From positions 124,001-188,000 of the forward strand of contig NZ_JADNRN010000001.1 in NCBI RefSeq assembly GCF_015595035.1: a stretch of 64,000 nucleotides of DNA, written 5' to 3'. Both the position numbers and the translations under genes were made by a program. The stretch comes from Marinibium conchae. GTDB taxonomy: Bacteria; Pseudomonadota; Gammaproteobacteria; Enterobacterales; Alteromonadaceae. Each line of letters begins with the position of its first letter. Position 1 is the stretch's first letter. Positions 44,581 through 53,873 of the stretch are shown piece after piece. The notes under the pieces are model-generated. The model searched no databases. It saw only the letters and a list, made by a program, of their open reading frames with translations, and was not told where the DNA came from.

Positions 44581-46341
44581 CTATACGTAATCGAACTGTT
44601 GATCTTGAAGTGCGAGTAAATCATCGGCAGCTGCAAGCACCACAGACTTATGTACATCTTTTCTCGGTAATAGGCGCTTAATAAAGAAGTTAGCTGTGTT
44701 TGCTTTACCTTCTTTAATAAGTTCATTCGACGAGTTAGCAGCAGTACTTGCCATGTCGAGCCACAAAATTCCCAATATACAATAGGCACTGTAGTGAAGG
44801 TAGTCAGTAGCCGCGCCAGCTACATTTTCAGGGCTAGCTCCCAATAAGTTAGTTGAAGTATCTCGCCACTCATTCAACAAGTCTTCAGCTTGCTGCTTAC
44901 GCCCCGCGTCTGCCATTACTGCAATTCGGCTAGCAAGCAATTCAAGCGTTGCATTTAACATATCGCCGCCATCACGAGTGAGCTTTCTGCCAATGAGGTC
45001 AGCTGCCTGTATACCGTTGGTGCCTTCATATAGCTGGGCGATACGCGTATCTCGCACTAATTGCTCCATGCCCCATTCGCGCACATAACCATGACCACCA
45101 TAAACTTGTATGCCGATGTTAGTCACCTCAGTTCCCATATCTGTCATGAACCCTTTACAAATAGGGGTAAGAAAGGCAATGACCTTTTTGGCTTTGTCGT
45201 GACGCTCATCGCTAGTATATTTTTCAACATCCATTTGATGTGCATAGAGCATAGATAATGCTCTGCAGCCTTCGGTAAGGGCTTTTTGAGTCAATAGCAT
45301 TTTTTTCACGTCAGGCTGATGGATAATCGCATCGGCTTTGCTTTCAGGTTGCTGAACGCCCTGAGGTGCGCGAGACTGCATGCGTTCGCGCGCATATTGC
45401 AGTGCACCTTGGAACGAGGCTTCAGCTGCACCAAGACCTTGTAGGCCGACTTGGAATCTGGCGTCGTTCATCATAGTAAACATGCACGCTAAGCCTTTAT
45501 TTTCCTCCCCTACGAGCCAACCCTTAGCTTCGTCATAGTTCATAACACAGGTAGGACTGGCCTTGATACCCATTTTCTTTTCAATACTTCCTACGCTTAC
45601 TGCGTTGCGTTCAGCAGGTTGACCTTGCTCATCCAGCAGAAATTTGGGTACTAGAAATAGGCTGATACCACGAACACCAGGAGGTGCATCGGGCAAGCGC
45701 GCAAGTACCAGGTGTATGATGTTATCAGTCCAATCTTGATCGCCCCCAGTAATAAATATTTTATTGCCGGTAATGGTATACGAGCCATCTGCCTGCGGCA
45801 GGGCTTTTGTGTTCAATAGCGCTAAATCGGTGCCAGCGTGAGGTTCAGTAAGGTTCATGGTGCCTGTCCATTCTCCACTGATTAGCTTGGGTAAATAAGC
45901 TGTTTTGAGCTCTTCGCTAGCATGTTTATCGACTGCTAGTACCGCGCTTTCTGTCAGCATCGTTGTTAAGCGCCAACTTAGATTGGCAGAGTTAAGCATT
46001 TCATGAACGGGTACCGCTGCAGAATAGGGTAGGTCTTGGCCATCAAAGTCAGGGTTGCCAAGCATCGCATTCCAGCCGTTGGCTACGTATTCGTGGTAGG
46101 CCTCTGCAAATCCAGTTGGGGTAGATACTTGGCCATCAACGAGCTTACAACCCTCTTCGTCGCCTTCCCTGTTGAGGGGGGCAACCGCTTCTTCTGCAAA
46201 CTTTGCACCTTGTGCAATTATTTCGTTAACGAGCTCAGCATCCATGCCCTCAGCACCAACGCTTTGATAGTGCTCGTCGATACCAAGCCAATCATTGAGA
46301 AGAAACTGAAAGTCTGCAATAGGGGCTTTGAACTGGGGCAT
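44581..46341 (-). CDS. acyl-CoA dehydrogenase, long (about 590-residue) subfamily
   Basis: FAD-dependent dehydrogenase of acyl-CoA thioesters, 586 residues. ATG 46341 with GGAG upstream is chosen over the longer frame to 46416. MTGTMNLTEPHAGTDL (in GEWTGTMNLTEPHAGTDLALL) and the FAD/substrate region YEGTNGIQAADLIGRKL are standard. The extra N- and C-terminal segments match the subfamily that includes 3-methylmercaptopropionyl-CoA dehydrogenase (DmdC) and several medium/long-chain enzymes. Nearness to methionine gamma-lyase makes a sulphur substrate attractive but unproven. It is co-transcribed with the EamA transporter. Confidence 0.85.
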   Translation of the reverse strand: MPQFKAPIADFQFLLNDWLGIDEHYQSVGAEGMDAELVNEIIAQGAKFAEEAVAPLNREGDEEGCKLVDGQVSTPTGFAEAYHEYVANGWNAMLGNPDFDGQDLPYSAAVPVHEMLNSANLSWRLTTMLTESAVLAVDKHASEELKTAYLPKLISGEWTGTMNLTEPHAGTDLALLNTKALPQADGSYTITGNKIFITGGDQDWTDNIIHLVLARLPDAPPGVRGISLFLVPKFLLDEQGQPAERNAVSVGSIEKKMGIKASPTCVMNYDEAKGWLVGEENKGLACMFTMMNDARFQVGLQGLGAAEASFQGALQYARERMQSRAPQGVQQPESKADAIIHQPDVKKMLLTQKALTEGCRALSMLYAHQMDVEKYTSDERHDKAKKVIAFLTPICKGFMTDMGTEVTNIGIQVYGGHGYVREWGMEQLVRDTRIAQLYEGTNGIQAADLIGRKLTRDGGDMLNATLELLASRIAVMADAGRKQQAEDLLNEWRDTSTNLLGASPENVAGAATDYLHYSAYCILGILWLDMASTAANSSNELIKEGKANTANFFIKRLLPRKDVHKSVVLAAADDLLALQDQQFDYV

Positions 46342-46515
46342 ATAAACTCCGATAAAATTAGTGGTTATCAAAAATTGAAATTTGCTAATGCTCTTAAAAT
46401 TGCTTGCACTAAGCACATCGCAATTCTATGTATCATTCGCATTATTATTTGTCGTTAAAATACGCGAAAATCTCATAAATGGACGTATTTTGTACTGAAA
46501 AAGTGCATAAAGCTG

Positions 46516-47025
46516 CTATTTGTTAGATTCTACAAAACCTATCGCAACATAACCATCTCTATACATAATTAAATTATCTGGGTGTGTCCAATTATCGGTG
46601 CGAGTGTCAAAAGGATTAACGAAATGTATTTCAGCGACACTACTACTGGCCCAATCTGGTGGCTCCACCTTTACATCAAATGCATCAAAGCCACCTGATA
46701 GATGGCATTTAAATAAGTGTGTACCGTCCGGCGTAATACTCAAAAGCTGATCAACCTCAACATTGAAGCCGGTATTTTCCCACATTTGACGATGCGCTGT
46801 GCATTGTGCCGATTCGTTTGAAAGAGAATCACCAATTGCTAGGTCATATAGGCCAGTTGAGGCTCGTTCAAGCACGAGCAACGAGTTTTGTACTCTAATT
46901 AAACAAGCTGAGGGCCCTTGATAGTCTCCCTCAAAGGCATTTGATACTCTGCAAGTGGGCGATGGCGGAGGAACTTCAGAACAAGCGACCAAGCAAAAAG
47001 CGATGGCAATATAAAATAGTTTCAA
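46516..47025 (-). CDS. hypothetical lipoprotein
   Basis: Not recognised. 169 residues with a lipobox LVAC (Cys15) in MKLFYIAIAFCLVACSEVPPP, so an outer- or inner-membrane lipoprotein. Several further cysteines (SPTCRV, SACLIR, SAQCTAH, FKCHLSG) may form disulfides. The C-terminal part contains one copy of the word (46581), read Trp-Thr-His-Pro. It is a lone gene between the acyl-CoA dehydrogenase and the RND operon. Confidence 0.7.
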   Translation of the reverse strand: MKLFYIAIAFCLVACSEVPPPSPTCRVSNAFEGDYQGPSACLIRVQNSLLVLERASTGLYDLAIGDSLSNESAQCTAHRQMWENTGFNVEVDQLLSITPDGTHLFKCHLSGGFDAFDVKVEPPDWASSSVAEIHFVNPFDTRTDNWTHPDNLIMYRDGYVAIGFVESNK

Positions 47026-47286
47026 TCCGTATTTCTCTGTAATCAGTAAACAAAGCGCATGCTATAAACAGTACTGCTCAACTAGGTGTTAATCAAGTTA
47101 TCTTGAGAATAAAAAAATAAAATGAGAACAAGCAAAATCAGGCACTTGAACTACACTTAGCGTATAAATCTGAGCAGCTTATATCGAAGTATTTGCTACA
47201 TGCAGATAAGGCAATTAAACACTCATAGCAAGCGCATGAACGCCGCATCATAAGGCTCTGCCTTGCTGTATTAGATAGGACGTAAA

Positions 47287-48357
47287 ATGACCAAATTTGT
47301 GAAAATCTCTCCTTTATTCATTGGGGCAATAGCATTGTTGGGTTTTGTAATATATCTCAACTTGCCTGCTCAAGAAGAAGATGCGCAGCAACGTGGCCGA
47401 GGGAGTACGCAGGTGGTTGTTGCTGAGGCGCAAAACCAAGCTTTCCCAATTGTTGTTGAGGCGCTAGGTACGGCAGTTGCTAACGAGTCTGTTAATTTGA
47501 CGGCACAGCAAGCCGAGACCGTAAAAACGGTACTGTTTGAAGATGGTGATATCGTAGAAAAAGGACAGTTACTGATCGAGCTAAATGACCAACAAGAACG
47601 CGCAAGAGTGAACGAGCTTTCAATTAACTTAGCCGAAGCAAAGCGCCAATTAACAAGAATAAGAGATTTAGCAAAGCAAAATGTGGCATCCGAGCAGTTA
47701 CTCGACGAGCAAATTGCCCGAGTCGATGCGATAAGCGCTCAAAAAGATGTTGCCGATGCGCAGTTGGCAGAATTGAAAGTCAGTGCGCCTTTTGCAGGAC
47801 GTTTGGGCATTCGTCAAGTAAGTATAGGCTCTTTGGTTCGTCCGGGTGATCTTATTTCAACCCTTGATGATTTGAGTATTGTGAAAGTCGATTTTAGTAT
47901 CTCAGAGCTTCATCTAGCTAGCGTTGCAACCGGACAAGCTATCGCAGCTTCTTCCATTGCCTATCCAGGAGAGCTATTTAAAGGCGAAATAAGCAGTATC
48001 GATTCTCGCATAGATCCTGTCACCCGAGCGATACAAGTGCGCGCGCAAATTCCAAACCCTGATTATCGTTTACGTCCTGGTATGCTATTGCAAATCAATG
48101 TAGAAAAACGAGTGGTAGATGCGCTTGTTATTCCCGAACAAGCATTAATTCCTGAAGGGGAATCACAATTTGTGTATCTTGTGGACGAGGAAGCTATTGC
48201 CCGCAAAACCAAAGTGAGAGTAGGCCAGCGAAAGCCAGGATGGGTGCAGATCCTTGATGGGCTAGATGAGGGCCAGAAAGTGGTCATTGAAGGTACGCTG
48301 AAAGTGAGAGATGGTGCGAAAGTTGAGCCCATTGCCGCCACTAAAACTGAGCAATAG
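47287..48357 (+). CDS. RND efflux periplasmic adaptor (membrane fusion protein)
   Basis: Links an RND pump to an outer-membrane channel. 356 residues. An N-terminal membrane anchor (VKISPLFIGAIALLGFVIYL) precedes the barrel-sandwich/lipoyl halves (ALGTAVANESVNLTAQQAETVKTVLFEDGDIVEKGQLLIEL and LAELKVSAPFAGRLGIRQVSIGSLVRPGDLI) around a coiled-coil hairpin, then beta-barrel and membrane-proximal domains. The layout is MexH/AcrA-like. AGGACG before ATG 47287. The permease gene follows after eight bases. Confidence 0.9.
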   Translation: MTKFVKISPLFIGAIALLGFVIYLNLPAQEEDAQQRGRGSTQVVVAEAQNQAFPIVVEALGTAVANESVNLTAQQAETVKTVLFEDGDIVEKGQLLIELNDQQERARVNELSINLAEAKRQLTRIRDLAKQNVASEQLLDEQIARVDAISAQKDVADAQLAELKVSAPFAGRLGIRQVSIGSLVRPGDLISTLDDLSIVKVDFSISELHLASVATGQAIAASSIAYPGELFKGEISSIDSRIDPVTRAIQVRAQIPNPDYRLRPGMLLQINVEKRVVDALVIPEQALIPEGESQFVYLVDEEAIARKTKVRVGQRKPGWVQILDGLDEGQKVVIEGTLKVRDGAKVEPIAATKTEQ

Positions 48358-48365
48358 GAGTCACT

Positions 48366-51300
48366 ATGTTACTTTCAGATATATCGGTAAAGCGTCCGGT
48401 TTTTGCATCCGTTGTCAATCTTATCTTATTGGTGTTTGGTATTGTTGCCATTAGCTTTTTGTCGCTTCGAGAATATCCCGACATCGACCCTCCTATAGTA
48501 TCGATTAATACGAACTATCCAGGGGCTTCGGCGGAAATTATTGAAACTCGTATTACACAACTCCTTGAAGACAGGATAAGCGGTATTGAAGGCATTAAGA
48601 ATATTAATTCCTCTAGTCGTAATGGGCGCTCCAGTATCACAATAGAATTTAATCTGAGTCGTGATATTGATGCCGCTTCAAATGATGTGCGTGAGCGAGT
48701 GTCACGTGCTTTAAACAACTTACCCGACCAAGCGCTCCCTCCTGAAGTGTCAAAATCAAATAGCGATGAAGATGTTATCGTTTGGTACAACCTTCGCAGT
48801 ACCAACCTTAATACCATGGAGTTAACCGATTATGCCGACCGTTTTATAGTTGACCGACTGTCAACTGCCGAAGGTGTTGCTAGAGTGCAAATTGGTGGCG
48901 GTCGTACCTATGCGATGAAGGTATGGCTTGATCGCAATGCGATGGCTGCACGTGGTATCACTGTGGGCGATATCGAGAGAGTAATTCGCTCTGAGAATGT
49001 CGAACTTCCAGCAGGCAGAGTGGAATCAAATGAGCGCGACTTTGATGTTCGAGTAGCCCGCTCCTTTCTTAGTCCTAAAGATTTTGCCAATCTTACAATT
49101 AAGGCTGGTATCGACGGTTTTTTGATTCGCCTGTCTGAAGTTGCCACCGTCGAACTTGCAGCAGAAGATGATGAAACTGATTTCCGTGGTGACGGCGTTA
49201 ACATGATCGGACTTGGCATTGTCAAACAATCAAAAGCCAACACGCTGGAAGTTGCTCGTTCTGCGCGGGAAGCCATTAAAAGAATCGAAGCTACATTACC
49301 GTCAAACATTTATGTTGTGGCAAGTTACGATTCCTCCGTATTTATCGAAGAGTCCATTAATGAAGTTTACAACACCCTAGGCATTGCGATGTTCATGGTA
49401 ATCGTGGTTATTTATCTCTTTTTAGGGAATGTCCGGGCCACTATCATTCCGGCGCTGACTGTTCCTGTTTCTTTGGTTGCCGCCTTTATCGTCATGTATA
49501 TGTTAGGTTTCTCAATTAACCTTCTGACTCTACTTGCCTTAGTGTTGGCGATAGGCTTAGTCGTAGATGATGCTATTGTGGTGCTTGAGAATATTTATCG
49601 CCGTATAGAGCTCGGAGAGCCGCCTTTACTCGCTGCTTTTCGAGGCGCAAAAGAAGTTGGCTTTGCCGTAATCGCGACGACGCTAGTATTGATTTCAGTG
49701 TTTCTGCCATTAGTCTTTTTGGAAGGAAATATAGGCCGGCTGTTTACTGAATTTGCTATTGCGATAGCAGCAGCGGTTGCCTTTTCGAGTTTCACCGCAC
49801 TCACCTTGTCGCCCATGTTAGCGTCGAAAATTCTTAAAAAACGCGAGCGTAGCTCAGGTTTTGGCCGCTGGGTTGATGTCAGCTTCAAAAAGTTGGAGTT
49901 GCGTTATTACAAGAGCTTAGGTACTACCATTAAACAACCTTTCATTATGTTGTTTATTGTCATTATAAGCATTGTTGCCCTGGTGCAATTACAAAGTAAG
50001 ATTCCAGAAGAGTTTGTGCCCCGTGAAGACCGCGGTAACTTTTTTATCCTCATGCAAGCGCAAGAGGGAGCGAGTTATGAAAGTAATGCTAGAAATCTCA
50101 AAGTTATCGAAGATATCCTTCTGCCTTATAAGGAAGCAGGAGAGGCCAAGCGTATTTTAGTAAGAACCCCTGGCTTCGGTGGTACCGCCGGTATTGCGAT
50201 TGTTGGTGCTGCGGATTGGGACACTCGCGAACGAGACACCTTCGCGCTAATGAATGAGATCAGCGGCAAGCTTTCTCAGATACCTGATGTAAGAGCTTTT
50301 GCTATTATGCGTTCAGCTTTAGGCGGAAGAGGGCTTGGGCGTCCTGTGCAATTTGTTTTGCAAGGAAATACCTATGAAGAGCTAATTTCTTGGCGGGACA
50401 TCGTCATGGAGAAAGCCGCTGAAAACCCAAAATTATTGCGCCTAGATTCCGACTACAAAGAAACCTCTCCGCAATTGCTGGTTAATATCGACCGTGATAG
50501 AGCGGCTGACCTTGGTGTGTCAATTTCTGAGGTTGGTCGCACCTTAGAAACAATGCTGGGTCAACGTCGAGTATCTACTTACCTCGACAGAGGCCAAGAG
50601 TATGACGTTGTCATGGAGGGTAATGAAGCAGATTATCGAAGCCCTAACAGTATCGACAATATTTATGTACGTTCGGATCGAACGGGTGAGCTTATTCCCA
50701 TGGATAACTTACTGAATATCTCTGAGCGTGCAACGTCTAACACACTTAATCGATACAACCGCATGCGCGCTATCACCATCAGCGCGAATTTAGCCGATGA
50801 TTATACCGTCGGTGAAGCCCTCGCTTATCTTGAAAATATCGTCGCAACCGAATTGCCTGAAGGAGTATCCATTGACTACAAAGGGCAATCGCAACTCTAC
50901 CAAGAGTCCGGTTCATCCTTCATCTTCATTTTTGCCTTAGCACTTGCCGTCACTTACCTAGTCTTAGCGGCGCAATTTGAGAGTTGGATCCATCCTTTAG
51001 TTATCATGTTAACCGTGCCGCTAGCGTTGGTGGGAGCCTATGTTGGGCTTTATTTCGCTGGCATGTCACTGAATATTTATAGTCAGATAGGCTTAGTTAT
51101 GCTGATAGGCCTTGCCGCTAAAAATGGCATACTGATCGTTGAGTTTGCCAATCAATTACGCGACAGTGGTGTAGAGTTTGAAGAGGCCTTAAAAAAGGCA
51201 TCTATGCTGCGTTTACGCCCTATAGTTATGACCGGTTTCACAACTGTTTTTAGCTCGTTGCCCTTAGTGTTAGCCTCTGGACCAGGTGCAGAATCCAGAG

Positions 51301-51506
51301 CGGTGATCGGGATGGTTATTTTTGCCGGTGTTCTTTTTTCAGCATTTATGACTTTGTTTATTGTGCCTACTGCTTATGCGTATCTTGCTCGTGGAACAGG
51401 CTCACCAGAAAAACGAACGAAGAAGTTAGAAGAGTTAGAAAAAGAACTGCCTTATGCTAAGGGAGAGCGTGAGCTTACGGTTAATGACCTTAGCAAAGCG
51501 GAGTAG
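48366..51506 (+). CDS. RND-family multidrug efflux permease (hydrophobe/amphiphile exporter)
   Basis: Inner-membrane proton-driven pump of 1046 residues with twelve membrane helices and two large periplasmic loops. Landmarks: MLLSDISVKRPVFASVVNLILLVFG, YPDIDPPIVSINTNYPGASAEIIET, VLAIGLVVDDAIVVLENIYRRIE (the two proton-relay aspartates in helix 4), TALTLSPMLASKIL and GLAAKNGILIVEFANQLRDSG. GGAG precedes the ATG. The pattern is that of the MexI/AcrB-like HAE1 group. No outer-membrane channel or local regulator is present; TolC at 5.6-7.0 kb is a candidate partner. Confidence 0.93.
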   Translation: MLLSDISVKRPVFASVVNLILLVFGIVAISFLSLREYPDIDPPIVSINTNYPGASAEIIETRITQLLEDRISGIEGIKNINSSSRNGRSSITIEFNLSRDIDAASNDVRERVSRALNNLPDQALPPEVSKSNSDEDVIVWYNLRSTNLNTMELTDYADRFIVDRLSTAEGVARVQIGGGRTYAMKVWLDRNAMAARGITVGDIERVIRSENVELPAGRVESNERDFDVRVARSFLSPKDFANLTIKAGIDGFLIRLSEVATVELAAEDDETDFRGDGVNMIGLGIVKQSKANTLEVARSAREAIKRIEATLPSNIYVVASYDSSVFIEESINEVYNTLGIAMFMVIVVIYLFLGNVRATIIPALTVPVSLVAAFIVMYMLGFSINLLTLLALVLAIGLVVDDAIVVLENIYRRIELGEPPLLAAFRGAKEVGFAVIATTLVLISVFLPLVFLEGNIGRLFTEFAIAIAAAVAFSSFTALTLSPMLASKILKKRERSSGFGRWVDVSFKKLELRYYKSLGTTIKQPFIMLFIVIISIVALVQLQSKIPEEFVPREDRGNFFILMQAQEGASYESNARNLKVIEDILLPYKEAGEAKRILVRTPGFGGTAGIAIVGAADWDTRERDTFALMNEISGKLSQIPDVRAFAIMRSALGGRGLGRPVQFVLQGNTYEELISWRDIVMEKAAENPKLLRLDSDYKETSPQLLVNIDRDRAADLGVSISEVGRTLETMLGQRRVSTYLDRGQEYDVVMEGNEADYRSPNSIDNIYVRSDRTGELIPMDNLLNISERATSNTLNRYNRMRAITISANLADDYTVGEALAYLENIVATELPEGVSIDYKGQSQLYQESGSSFIFIFALALAVTYLVLAAQFESWIHPLVIMLTVPLALVGAYVGLYFAGMSLNIYSQIGLVMLIGLAAKNGILIVEFANQLRDSGVEFEEALKKASMLRLRPIVMTGFTTVFSSLPLVLASGPGAESRAVIGMVIFAGVLFSAFMTLFIVPTAYAYLARGTGSPEKRTKKLEELEKELPYAKGERELTVNDLSKAE

Positions 51507-51554
51507 ACGAGCATTTACAAGCCTTTGTTAAGCTCATAGCAAAACTATCAGCAT

Positions 51555-51595
51555 AAAAAAACTCGCTATTGGTTGAACCAAATAGCGAGTTTTTT
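51555..51595. terminator. bidirectional terminator between the RND operon and rpoD
   Basis: AAAAAACTCGCTATT pairs with AATAGCGAGTTTTTT around GGTTGAACCA; the stem continues through GGTT/AACC with one bulge. It serves both convergent units. Confidence 0.92.
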
Positions 51596-51653
51596 ATATT
51601 TTGTGCAAGAGCCCAAACAAGGGCTATAGTCACTCCAGCACTAGCGTACCGAA

Positions 51654-53480
51654 CTAGTCGTCAAGAAAACTTTTAAGCTGTTCAGAGCGGCTAGGGTGGC
51701 GTAACTTACGCAAAGCCTTGGCTTCTATCTGACGTATACGCTCACGAGTCACATCGAACTGCTTACCTACTTCTTCCAAAGTGTGGTCGGTGTTCATGTC
51801 GATACCAAAACGCATTCTAAGGACTTTCGCTTCGCGGGCCGTTAAGCCTGCCAGTACTTCTTGAGTTGCATCCTTCAGACTACCGCCGGTTGCTGAATCA
51901 AGTGGTTGAACGATAGTACTATCTTCAATAAAGTCACCTAAGTGCGAATCTTCATCATCACCTATGGGAGTTTCCATCGAAATAGGCTCTTTCGCGATTT
52001 TTAGCACTTTGCGGATTTTGTCTTCAGGCATGATCATGCGTTCGGACAATTCCTCAGGTGTTGGCTCGCGTCCCATTTCTTGCAACATTTGACGAGAAAT
52101 ACGGTTAAGTTTATTTATTGTCTCGATCATGTGCACGGGAATACGTATTGTTCTTGCTTGGTCGGCAATTGAACGAGTGATTGCTTGACGTATCCACCAT
52201 GTTGCGTAAGTTGAAAATTTATAACCACGACGGTACTCAAATTTATCAACTGCTTTCATCAGACCGATGTTACCTTCTTGAATCAAATCCAAGAATTGTA
52301 AACCACGGTTGGTGTATTTCTTAGCTATTGAAATTACCAAGCGAAGGTTGGCTTCAACCATTTCTTTCTTCGCCCTACGAGCCTTAGCTTCACCGATAGA
52401 CATTCTTCGATTTATGTCTTTAATGTCAGGAATAACAAGCCCTGTTTCGGCTTCAACAGCATTCATTTTGCTTACGCTGCGCTCTATCTCTTCTTTAAAT
52501 TCATGAAGCTTTTCTACGTAAGCAGCTTTGCTTTCAAGTAATTTGTATAGCCAGTCGGTACTTGTCTCATTGCCAGCAAAAGCCTTTATGAACTCTTTCT
52601 TAGGCATTTTAGCGTTAACAACGCAGTACTTCATTACAAGGCGTTCTTGAATTCTAACTCTGTCCATCATGCCGCGCATATTCTTAACCATGCGGTCAAA
52701 TTGCTTGGGCACTAGGCGGAATTCTTTGAAAACTTCGCTAAGTTGATTGATTTCCTTGCGAGCTGCTTTGTGTGAGCGACCTTTCGACTCTATAACGTCG
52801 CGGGCTTTTGCATATTGCTCACGTAGGGCAGTAAACTTTTCTCGAGCAAGCTCAGGATCAACGCCTGTATCTTCTTCTTCCTCGTCTTCGTCATCGCTGT
52901 CGCCATCTTCGTCATCCAGCTCTTCTTCAGATAGCTCTGAGCCTATGTGCGTTGCTGTTGGAGCTACGTCTTGCTCGTTAGGATCAACGAAACCGATGAT
53001 GATGTCACTGATACGAAGCTCTTCAGCTTCATACAGGTCCCATTGGTCAAGGAGGTATGTGATGGCTTCAGGATACTCTGCAACCGAGCATTGAACTTGG
53101 TTGATGCCGTCTTCAATGCGCTTGGCGATTTCAATTTCGCCCTCACGAGTAAGCAGTTCAACGGTGCCCATCTCGCGCATGTACATACGTACGGGGTCAG
53201 TGGTGCGACCGATTTCACTTTCAACAGTCGCGAGCGCTTGTGCAGCGGCCTCGGCAACATCTTCATCGGCTGTGGTTTCTTGCATGAGTAGTTCATCGGA
53301 GTCAGGTGCTGACTCTGAGACTTTAATACCCATGTCGTTTATCATTCGGATGATATCTTCTATTTGATCCGAATCTACGATGTCTGGAGGTAGGTGGTCG
53401 TTGACTTCTGCGAAGGTCAAGTAACCTTGCTCTTTACCTTTTGCAATCAGGAGTTTTATCTGGGACTGCTTGCTTTGCAC
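51654..53480 (-). CDS. rpoD: RNA polymerase primary sigma factor (sigma-70)
   Basis: Housekeeping sigma factor, 608 residues. Region 1.1 covers about 1-80; region 1.2 includes [30 protein letters not shown] non-conserved region carries a strongly acidic patch (around residues 183-207). Regions 2.1-2.4 hold [57 protein letters not shown]. Region 4.2 holds [30 protein letters not shown], ending [10 protein letters not shown]. It is the last gene of the rpsU-yqeY-dnaG-rpoD series, with its own 393-base upstream region. Confidence 0.98.
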   Translation of the reverse strand: MQSKQSQIKLLIAKGKEQGYLTFAEVNDHLPPDIVDSDQIEDIIRMINDMGIKVSESAPDSDELLMQETTADEDVAEAAAQALATVESEIGRTTDPVRMYMREMGTVELLTREGEIEIAKRIEDGINQVQCSVAEYPEAITYLLDQWDLYEAEELRISDIIIGFVDPNEQDVAPTATHIGSELSEEELDDEDGDSDDEDEEEEDTGVDPELAREKFTALREQYAKARDVIESKGRSHKAARKEINQLSEVFKEFRLVPKQFDRMVKNMRGMMDRVRIQERLVMKYCVVNAKMPKKEFIKAFAGNETSTDWLYKLLESKAAYVEKLHEFKEEIERSVSKMNAVEAETGLVIPDIKDINRRMSIGEAKARRAKKEMVEANLRLVISIAKKYTNRGLQFLDLIQEGNIGLMKAVDKFEYRRGYKFSTYATWWIRQAITRSIADQARTIRIPVHMIETINKLNRISRQMLQEMGREPTPEELSERMIMPEDKIRKVLKIAKEPISMETPIGDDEDSHLGDFIEDSTIVQPLDSATGGSLKDATQEVLAGLTAREAKVLRMRFGIDMNTDHTLEEVGKQFDVTRERIRQIEAKALRKLRHPSRSEQLKSFLDD

Positions 53481-53654
53481 AATATACCTTACATTTATTA
53501 GGAGTTGTTAAACGCGAATAAGTTTTATCCTATTGAAATATAACTTATTTTCAACCCGTTAAACGGTGCTGTGATTGTCTGCTTTACGAGTCAAGTTTGT
53601 GCTTGATTTTGTTTAGCTCACAACGTTCTTTATCTTAGCGTTTGCGAATTAGCT

Positions 53655-53663
53655 AGTATAACA
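53655..53663 (-). promoter_or_regulatory. candidate extended -10 promoter upstream of rpoD
   Basis: On the minus strand the spacer between dnaG and rpoD (53481-53873) reads TGTTATACT, an extended -10 element about 175 bases before the rpoD start. The -35 region is poor. I see no open frame or RNA structure of note in the rest of the spacer, which is AT-rich. Confidence 0.35.
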
Positions 53664-53873
53664 TCAACGCAGTTATTTTTACTATATATACTTGTTTACG
53701 AGTGTTGTGATAATCGGATTTATGTTGAAGCTCAAATAATCCTAATTGTCGTTAAGCTTTTCGCGCTTTTTGTTCATTAATCTGTGCAGCGAGTATCTCA
53801 ACTCTCTATTTTAAACACCTATAATATGTATATCGACATTAGACCTTGATACTGCAGTGTTGTTTTGCGCTAA

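Noticed and set aside
50514-50522. GGTGTGTCA in the RND permease gene and GGACACACG at 36182 in the nuclease gene as extra word copies
   Set aside because: Each has one mismatch in the core; single-mismatch words are expected by chance several times in this length, so they were not counted.
52747-53094. Serine-rich open frame opposite rpoD
   Set aside because: It is the complement of the acidic patch in sigma-70, a shadow frame with no start signals.
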